From assembly GCA_017622635.1 (NCBI GenBank), contig JAGAQS010000254.1, positions 1 through 10,328 of the forward strand: a DNA stretch of 10,328 nt, written 5' to 3'. Source of the DNA: Ruminococcus sp. (GTDB taxonomy: Bacteria > Bacillota > Clostridia > Oscillospirales > Ruminococcaceae). The notes beneath the pieces were generated by a model. The model worked only from the letters and a program-made list of their open reading frames with translations, was not told where the DNA came from and did not search any database. Below, one piece after another: positions 5,609 through 10,328 of this stretch (positions are counted from its first letter, which is position 1; each line of letters begins with the position of its first letter). Position numbers and translations under genes: made by a program.

Positions 5609-6112
5609 TTAATAATAACTGTTATGTCCCTGAATACGATATAATTCTTCAAAAAAATCGTCCATATTTTTTATAATGTCCTGTATATATGTTTGGTCAA
5701 GTGAAAAAGAAAAACTGATACCGCTCTTATAAAAATTATCTTCATTTAAAAAATTTCCTGTCATTTTGCAGTTTCCCCTTTTACCGAAAACTACAGATAA
5801 ATTACTTCTGTTCAGTGAACCGTAATTTGCAAGTACTGCCTTTCCGTCGTTCATATTATCATAAGCATTTTCCAGTGCAACGGCAAAATCACGGACGTTT
5901 CCTATAGTTATATCACAATCGAACTCACAGTTCATACCTTTGCCGATGTATACTATTCCGAATTTTCCCGTCACACCCGTCGTACTTACAGAATAATCGG
6001 TCTGTCCGTCATCAAATTTCTTAAACTGAAAAATAAACCGTTCACCCCATTCCTCAATATCAATCAGTCTGTAGGGCAGTTCAAGTCTGCTGTTTATTAT
6101 AATTTCTTTCAT
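5609..6112 (-). CDS. Unknown 167-residue protein, first gene of the immunity-type cluster
   Basis: Cytoplasmic, without signal peptide. The order is beta-rich start, then FIFQFKKFDDGQTDYSVS (27-44), a helix VRDFAVALENAYDNMNDGKA (73-92), paired strands NLSVVFG and CKMTGNF (104-121), then SFSFSLDQTYIQDIIKNMDD and a helical end. A helix-then-strand layout ending in a DQTYI-type helix is seen in several small bacterial immunity-type families, but I cannot name one with confidence. An ATG at 6128-6130 is in frame, yet is too close to the predicted transcription start to carry a ribosome site; GGGAG lies 8 bases before ATG 6110-6112, which is chosen. Strong promoter directly upstream. Confidence 0.78.
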   Translation of the reverse strand: MKEIIINSRLELPYRLIDIEEWGERFIFQFKKFDDGQTDYSVSTTGVTGKFGIVYIGKGMNCEFDCDITIGNVRDFAVALENAYDNMNDGKAVLANYGSLNRSNLSVVFGKRGNCKMTGNFLNEDNFYKSGISFSFSLDQTYIQDIIKNMDDFFEELYRIQGHNSYY

Positions 6113-6147
6113 ATTACCGACTCCCTGCATTATATATTATTTACTGA

Positions 6148-6176
6148 ATTATAACATATAACGTCACAAAAGTCAA
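6148..6176 (-). promoter_or_regulatory. Main sigma-A promoter of the small-gene cluster
   Basis: TTGACT (6171-6176), 17 bases, perfect TATAAT (6148-6153), and TGT before the -10 (extended -10). The predicted start near 6141 gives a leader of about 29 bases. This is among the strongest promoters in the window, which suggests constitutive expression. Confidence 0.87.
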
Positions 6177-6185
6177 ACAAATTGC

Positions 6186-6222
6186 AAAAAAACAATGAAA
6201 GCCGGAATTGCTTCCGGCTCTC
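6186..6222 (-). terminator. Terminator of the carbohydrate-binding lipoprotein gene
   Basis: AGCCGGAA (6200-6207), loop of four, TTCCGGCT (6212-6219), with partial extension to GA/TC outside. On the minus strand it is followed by a short spacer and seven T (complement of 6186-6192). It lies about 45 bases after the stop codon and just before the cluster promoter, so it isolates the two units. Confidence 0.85.
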
Positions 6223-6265
6223 ACTGTTTATAGGGTGGTTTATATGAAATTAGAAGATGGCTGAA

Positions 6266-8218
6266 TTATTGGTCATGTCTGAAATCTTTTCCGTCTCTGT
6301 CGGGCATTTCAGGCATACCGTTTTCGTCTGTAGGAGGTTCACGCATTTCCCCTCTGTCTCCACCGCCGAAACCTCCGCCCATCATGGACTGTTTTCCGAC
6401 GTATGAAACGACGCTTTCAACTGTAAAACTTCCGGACTCCGTACCGTCGTTATTGTAACCGCCGTTTGTGTAAAGTCCGTACTGTTCTTCCGACGAAGAA
6501 GAACCGTCTGTATATAATGTATAAGTCACACCGTTTTGTATATCGGGTGAACTTATTATAATATTGTCAAAACTTTTCTGTGGTAAAAAACTTATTATTT
6601 CGTTTCCCGAATCGTCGGAAAGAGTAACAAGAGTTCCTCCGCTGTACGTATTGTCAAAGGTTGCCGAAACACTGTTCTGTGCCGAACTGTCGGACGGACT
6701 TTCCGCCATTCCCGACATACCGACCGCTACAACCGTACCGCCTGTAACGATAATTTCCCCGTTGCTGTCCAACGCACCGTTACCGCTGTTTTCAGGTCCG
6801 TTTACTATAACAGTACCACCGCTGATGTTGATATTTCCGTTGGAGTCAAGACCGTCACCGTCGGCATTTACATAGACCATACCGCCTGTGATATTTACTG
6901 ACAAATCCTCCGAATATGTTCCCATGCCCGTCTGAACAGTCTCGCCGTCACTTGCATTGAAACCGTCGTCGGAAGCATTTACTTCAACTGTACCGTTGTT
7001 TATATTTATGACGGACGCTTCAAAACCTTCATACGAATTATCAACAGAAACCGTACCGCCGTTTATATCAATTTTCAAATCGGCATGAATACCCTTGTTT
7101 CCCGAATCAATATTCAGGTTTCCGCCCGACACAACAACATCTGTATTTGAATGAATTGCATCATCTGCGGAATTTATACTGAAAGTTCCGCCGATTATAT
7201 TTATCTGTGAATCCGCCTTTATACCTTTTGTACTTACAGCATCGGTACTTTCCGAAGTATATTCAAGGTTTTCCTGCTGAAAATCACCGTCAGGCATATC
7301 GGGCATTTTTCCCCTGCCTCCGCCTGAAGTTATACTGAAATTACCGCCCTCAATGTAAACAAAGCCCAATGAATCATCGGTATTGTTTGAAGAATTGATA
7401 CCGTTTTCACCTGCTGTAAGGGTCAGATTACCGTCGGCTACTGCCACATAGTCCTTACCTTTCACAGCGTCACCGACTGCATTTACAGTAATTTTACCGC
7501 CTGTAATAACAATATCGTCTTTTGAACGGATACCGTCATTATAATTACCGTTAATTTCAAGTTCACCGTTGCCGTTAACAGTCAGGCTGTCTTTACTGAA
7601 AATTGCCGAATCGGGTTCATTTTCGGCACTGTCGGCAAATTCATAAACCGAACCGTCCGAAACGTAATTTTTACTGCCGTCTGCAAGCGTTATGAACGTT
7701 TTTTTAGCATTTGTCACATAAATTGCAGACGAATTACTGCAACTTATTGAAGCGTTGTTCAGAACCAACTGGACTTTACAGTCATTGGCATCAACAACAA
7801 TCTGACCGTCATCAAGAGTACCGTTTATAATATAGATACCCTCATCTGTAATCGTAACTGTTGAACCGTTTACAGAAACACCGTTACCGTCCGCCTTTGC
7901 ACTGTCTCCGTTGAGGGAGATTTCAGCTGTAGGCTGTGAATAATCGGGGTTAAGGTCTCTGTCTGAAAAAAGTTCACTCGCAGATGTTTTTTCGGTTTTC
8001 TGAACAGAATCGGAAGAAGTTGTTTCCTGCGATACTATTTCAGTTGTTTCATTTGTTTCAGCCGATTCAGTGGTATTTTCCGTTTCGGCTGAAACTGTCG
8101 TCATTTTCTCGGAAGTTGTCTTTTTGGAATCGGAACTGTTGCTTTTATCACTGCACGCAGTCGCCATAACAGCAAAAGTCATAGCTGTCATAAAGATACG
8201 GTTCATAAAATCACTCAT
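6266..8218 (-). CDS. Lipoprotein with Cthe_2159/DUF4353-type carbohydrate-binding beta-helix
   Basis: A 650-residue exported protein. The signal peptide ends in ATAC with the lipidated Cys at 22; residues 23-90 are a Ser/Thr/Glu linker. From about 98 a long row of beta-helix turns follows, each of the type ITGGKITVNAVGDAVKGKD or INGGTVSVDNSYEGF, with Asn/Asp/Gly ladders; this is the pattern of the Cthe_2159 family (DUF4353), whose Clostridium thermocellum member is reported to bind polygalacturonan. It may bind acidic polysaccharide on the cell surface, with calcium at the Asp ladders (inference). Two odd stretches, MPDMPDGDF (about 310) and a Gly/Met/Pro/Asp-rich tail with MPEMPDRDGKDF, share a motif. 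In-frame TTG 8245 has no ribosome site; GGTGAT stands 3 bases before ATG 8216-8218, and ATG 8206 is an alternative. Terminator follows; a weak promoter precedes. Confidence 0.88.
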   Translation of the reverse strand: MSDFMNRIFMTAMTFAVMATACSDKSNSSDSKKTTSEKMTTVSAETENTTESAETNETTEIVSQETTSSDSVQKTEKTSASELFSDRDLNPDYSQPTAEISLNGDSAKADGNGVSVNGSTVTITDEGIYIINGTLDDGQIVVDANDCKVQLVLNNASISCSNSSAIYVTNAKKTFITLADGSKNYVSDGSVYEFADSAENEPDSAIFSKDSLTVNGNGELEINGNYNDGIRSKDDIVITGGKITVNAVGDAVKGKDYVAVADGNLTLTAGENGINSSNNTDDSLGFVYIEGGNFSITSGGGRGKMPDMPDGDFQQENLEYTSESTDAVSTKGIKADSQINIIGGTFSINSADDAIHSNTDVVVSGGNLNIDSGNKGIHADLKIDINGGTVSVDNSYEGFEASVININNGTVEVNASDDGFNASDGETVQTGMGTYSEDLSVNITGGMVYVNADGDGLDSNGNINISGGTVIVNGPENSGNGALDSNGEIIVTGGTVVAVGMSGMAESPSDSSAQNSVSATFDNTYSGGTLVTLSDDSGNEIISFLPQKSFDNIIISSPDIQNGVTYTLYTDGSSSSEEQYGLYTNGGYNNDGTESGSFTVESVVSYVGKQSMMGGGFGGGDRGEMREPPTDENGMPEMPDRDGKDFRHDQ

Positions 8219-8284
8219 AGAATCACCATTTTTTAAAGTTCCCAATTCCGTTTTTTTCTTTTGTTCTTTATCTCTATGTTTGCT

Positions 8285-8290
8285 ATTATA
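8285..8290 (-). promoter_or_regulatory. Possible -10 element of the carbohydrate-binding lipoprotein gene
   Basis: A perfect TATAAT on the minus strand about 67 bases before the start codon. No good -35 stands 16-18 bases upstream (ACACAG at 17), and there is no TGn, so an activator or another sigma factor may be needed, or the gene may be read through from the phosphatase gene, after which no clear terminator is seen. Confidence 0.4.
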
Positions 8291-8367
8291 GACTAATGAT
8301 ATGTAAACTGTGTGAAATTCTGCTGAACAACTGAAAAAATTCTTATTTTCATTTCAACACAAAAAAA

Positions 8368-9843
8368 CTATGTTGTTTCTTTACAGAATTTTACGAAGTC
8401 CCTTATTGAATCACTGCAATTTGCAAACATATTTATTTCGGCAGTTTTGCTGTTGTAGTCAAGATTGTGAATAAGTACGGGAATATCCTTTCCGAACGTT
8501 TTTTCAATAAATCCCGACGAATGAAGATTGTGAACAATGTCAACAAGAAGTTCGGTAAAAGTGGTTGTAATGGACGAATAACGTTCTGTATCGGAACTGT
8601 CCGCATCTTCGTCATATGGATAACCACAGCTTATTATCCACTGTCTCACTATTTGGGCAGTATCGTCAGTACCGAAACTGAGTTCATTGTTCTGAAGCCA
8701 GAAAATATAATTCCAACGTGCTTCCTGTTCACTGTCGGCAATTGAAATATTTTTCCTGTATTCCGATTCTGTATTATATCCGAGAATAACAGTCGGTTTG
8801 CATGGATTATCACCGTCGTCATACACAAACAGAGAAAGTGCATAAATATCAGGTTCTTCCCACGACGCTATTGTATCCTCAATAAGCACCGACATAAGCC
8901 CCTTTAAATCTTCCGTACTTACAAAAACATCATACTTATCGTCACAGCTGTCCTCTTCGGAAGAATTTTTCAGTTCTTCAATACATTGTTTCAGAGCATC
9001 TATATTTACTATTCCCGCACATGAAACGTCGTCACCGCTTCCGTTACAGGTTATTTCAGGCAGAAAATTTTTTATATAGCTGTTTGTTTCCTCAAAACCC
9101 GATTCTGCAAATTTTATTGCAAGTTCTCTGTAAAGGTCGTAGAGCTGTTCTTCGTTCCAGCACGAATTGTCAACGCCGTCTGTTCCGAGAAAAACGGCAG
9201 GCGGTATTGTTCCCTTTTCAAAATAGCAGAACCTCGCCGCAGCGTTTGCATTGTCCTGACACATGGAAGTTGTAATATTTCCCTTACAGTAAGGGTCGTC
9301 GGGAATGGGACTGTACGCAGAGCCGTCCTCAGCGACAATAACACATTTTCCGTCACCAATCTGTACACCGAATGCAAATTTTTCAGAAGAGACAAAAAAT
9401 TCAAGTGTTGTTCCGTAAGCTATAAGAAAATTACCGTCTTTGTAATACTGACGGTAATCAGAAAGTTCGTCGGGTATTCTGTTAAGTTCATCATCTGTAA
9501 AAGGTTGTTTTATATAATCGTCCGCAATTCTGTCATACCACATTGAAATAACATTACGCCAGAGAAGTGCAAAAAGTTTATTGCGTTTCCTTTCATTGTC
9601 AAGAAGCATTTCCGCACCGTCCATTATATCCATAAATTCGTCGGCACATTCACGGGCACACTCAACCGCAAACCTTGAACCTCTGTCCGTACGGATATAC
9701 TGCGGACTTCCGTGACCGTCAGCCACAGCGACAAAGGAATATCTGTCGTTGTCAACCGACATTGAACAGTCCTGACATACTATTCCGTTCATGACATGAA
9801 ACGCACCTATAATGGTATGAGAAAAGGAAGAATAATTATTCAT
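8368..9843 (-). CDS. PP2C-type protein phosphatase fused to a DUF4303-like domain
   Basis: 491 residues, cytoplasmic. Residues 1-282 are a PP2C-type Ser/Thr phosphatase: GAFHVMNGIVCQD (13-25), the metal-binding ADGHG (41-45), YGTTLEFF (143-150), QIGDGKCVIV (161-170), FLGTDGVDN (218-226) and the closing GSGDDVSCAGIV (268-279). All metal-ligand Asp positions seem to be kept, so it should be active on phospho-Ser/Thr with two Mn or Mg ions. After an acidic linker (290-303) comes a second domain (about 305-490) with DIYALSLFVYDDGD, a Cys/Asn-Thr-Glu segment, ARWNYIFWLQ, then LLVDIVHNLHSSGFI and IPVLIHNLDYN, which resembles DUF4303. PP2C genes of this type often sit with a kinase and a vWA protein, not seen here. 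GGAG is 9 bases before the ATG. PP2C firm, second domain tentative. Confidence 0.88.
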   Translation of the reverse strand: MNNYSSFSHTIIGAFHVMNGIVCQDCSMSVDNDRYSFVAVADGHGSPQYIRTDRGSRFAVECARECADEFMDIMDGAEMLLDNERKRNKLFALLWRNVISMWYDRIADDYIKQPFTDDELNRIPDELSDYRQYYKDGNFLIAYGTTLEFFVSSEKFAFGVQIGDGKCVIVAEDGSAYSPIPDDPYCKGNITTSMCQDNANAAARFCYFEKGTIPPAVFLGTDGVDNSCWNEEQLYDLYRELAIKFAESGFEETNSYIKNFLPEITCNGSGDDVSCAGIVNIDALKQCIEELKNSSEEDSCDDKYDVFVSTEDLKGLMSVLIEDTIASWEEPDIYALSLFVYDDGDNPCKPTVILGYNTESEYRKNISIADSEQEARWNYIFWLQNNELSFGTDDTAQIVRQWIISCGYPYDEDADSSDTERYSSITTTFTELLVDIVHNLHSSGFIEKTFGKDIPVLIHNLDYNSKTAEINMFANCSDSIRDFVKFCKETT

Positions 9844-9885
9844 GTTATCATTCTCCGTTCATTAAAAAGTACAAATATCATTTTA

Positions 9886-9914
9886 ATTTTACCATAAATT
9901 TATACACCTGTCAA
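9886..9914 (-). promoter_or_regulatory. Sigma-A promoter of the PP2C gene
   Basis: A perfect TTGACA (9909-9914), 17 bases, TAAAAT (9886-9891), with TGG before the -10. Transcription would begin near 9879, about 36 bases before the start codon. Confidence 0.85.
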
Positions 9915-9933
9915 CAAAATCGATAATTTCCGA

Positions 9934-9968
9934 TAAAAAAATTCCGGATAGTATATATTATCCGGAAT
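9934..9968 (-). terminator. Terminator of the SGNH hydrolase gene
   Basis: ATTCCGGATA (9941-9950) and TATCCGGAAT (9959-9968) form a perfect 10-bp stem around an 8-base AT loop; on the minus strand a run of seven T follows (complement of 9934-9940). It begins six bases after the stop codon and directly precedes the PP2C promoter. Confidence 0.92.
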
Positions 9969-9974
9969 ACTGTA

Positions 9975-10328
9975 TCAATATAAATTATTTTCCTCTGAAT
10001 ACATATATTCGTCTGTTGTACCCGTCAAATCTATAACTGTTGTTGTCGTTGTTTCAGTCGTCATTGCACCGTCTGTCTCAACAGGGACGGTATTTGCACA
10101 AAGCCATTCGCACCATGTCTGATAATACTTTGCAAGTACGTGTACACCGTCGTTACTGCATTCTGACATTAAATTTCCGTAGGAATCGTCAAAGACTTCA
10201 TTTATATCAATATGAAAAACCGTCTTGTCATCTGCAAAACTTGCCTGTGCCTCGTTAAGATTGTCAATCATTTCGTTTGTTATATCGCCCTGTGCCTGTC
10301 TTGTATCGGTAACGTGCAGACTTGACAT
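9975..10328 (-). CDS. SGNH/GDSL-type hydrolase, C-terminal part (cut by window edge)
   Basis: The last 117 residues of a larger protein; the Met codon at the very edge is probably internal, since SGNH hydrolases are usually above 200 residues. The visible piece has TDTRQAQGDITNEMIDNLNE, then VFHIDINEVFDDSYGNL and SNDGVHVLAKYYQTWCEWL (58-76). Asp60 and His63 in the DGVH motif are the Asp and His of the Ser-His-Asp triad in block V of the SGNH fold; the Ser and oxyanion residues lie outside. Such enzymes deacetylate or de-esterify sugars and peptidoglycan or act as lipases; the substrate is not readable. A Thr-rich tail (about 86-105) follows the domain, like the linkers in exported proteins of this window, which suggests an extracellular or surface enzyme. 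Own terminator at the end. Confidence 0.8.
   Translation of the reverse strand: MSSLHVTDTRQAQGDITNEMIDNLNEAQASFADDKTVFHIDINEVFDDSYGNLMSECSNDGVHVLAKYYQTWCEWLCANTVPVETDGAMTTETTTTTVIDLTGTTDEYMYSEENNLY

Noticed and set aside
8346..8372. Weak inverted repeat CAACA/TGTTG at the end of the PP2C gene as a terminator
   Set aside because: Only a 5-bp AT-rich stem, overlapping the stop codon, with the T run inside the loop; not a usable terminator shape.
1..10328. CRISPR arrays, tRNA or rRNA genes, insertion sequences and prophage attachment sites
   Set aside because: Looked for on both strands; no regular direct repeats with spacers, no cloverleaf-like stretches, no transposase or integrase motifs were seen.

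Overview
The window looks like a chromosomal segment of a low-GC, spore-forming Firmicute, most likely a gut clostridium of the Ruminococcus/Oscillospiraceae type. The evidence is a full-length spoVT, AGGAGG ribosome sites, AT-rich spacers, vegetative promoters with 17-bp spacing, Ser/Thr/Glu-rich lipoprotein linkers and a Cthe_2159-type carbohydrate-binding protein. The genus is an inference. Every gene except spoVT lies on the minus strand.

Left part (1-2143): a GH25 lysozyme gene with a clear promoter and probable TTG start runs into a truncated ECF-transporter S-component gene 24 bases downstream. Next to it is a single-gene unit encoding a lipoprotein with an acidic linker and SLH-like segments, with its own promoter and terminator. 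Then comes spoVT on the plus strand, with a possible sigma-G-type promoter.

Middle part (2869-6222): a run of eight small minus-strand genes, starting at a strong promoter at 6148-6176, with a second one inside at 5563-5591. One product is a clear SUKH (SMI1/KNR4) immunity-type protein and another matches the DUF6483 type. The rest are small, mostly acidic or membrane-anchored proteins that I cannot name, one of only 33 residues. No toxin gene is visible. The arrangement resembles a polyimmunity island, i.e. orphan immunity genes against contact-delivered toxins of neighbours. Similar CCGGAA/TTCCGG hairpins stand at both ends and once inside.

Right part (6266-10328): a 650-residue lipoprotein with a beta-helical Cthe_2159/DUF4353 carbohydrate-binding domain, then a PP2C-type phosphatase with all core motifs and an extra C-terminal domain that looks like DUF4303, and finally the C-terminal end of an SGNH/GDSL hydrolase cut by the window edge. 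Promoters and terminators suggest these are mostly separate transcription units. The common theme is the cell surface (lysozyme, two lipoproteins, secreted-type hydrolase) plus defence against neighbours. The least ordinary items are the immunity gene cluster and the PP2C fusion.
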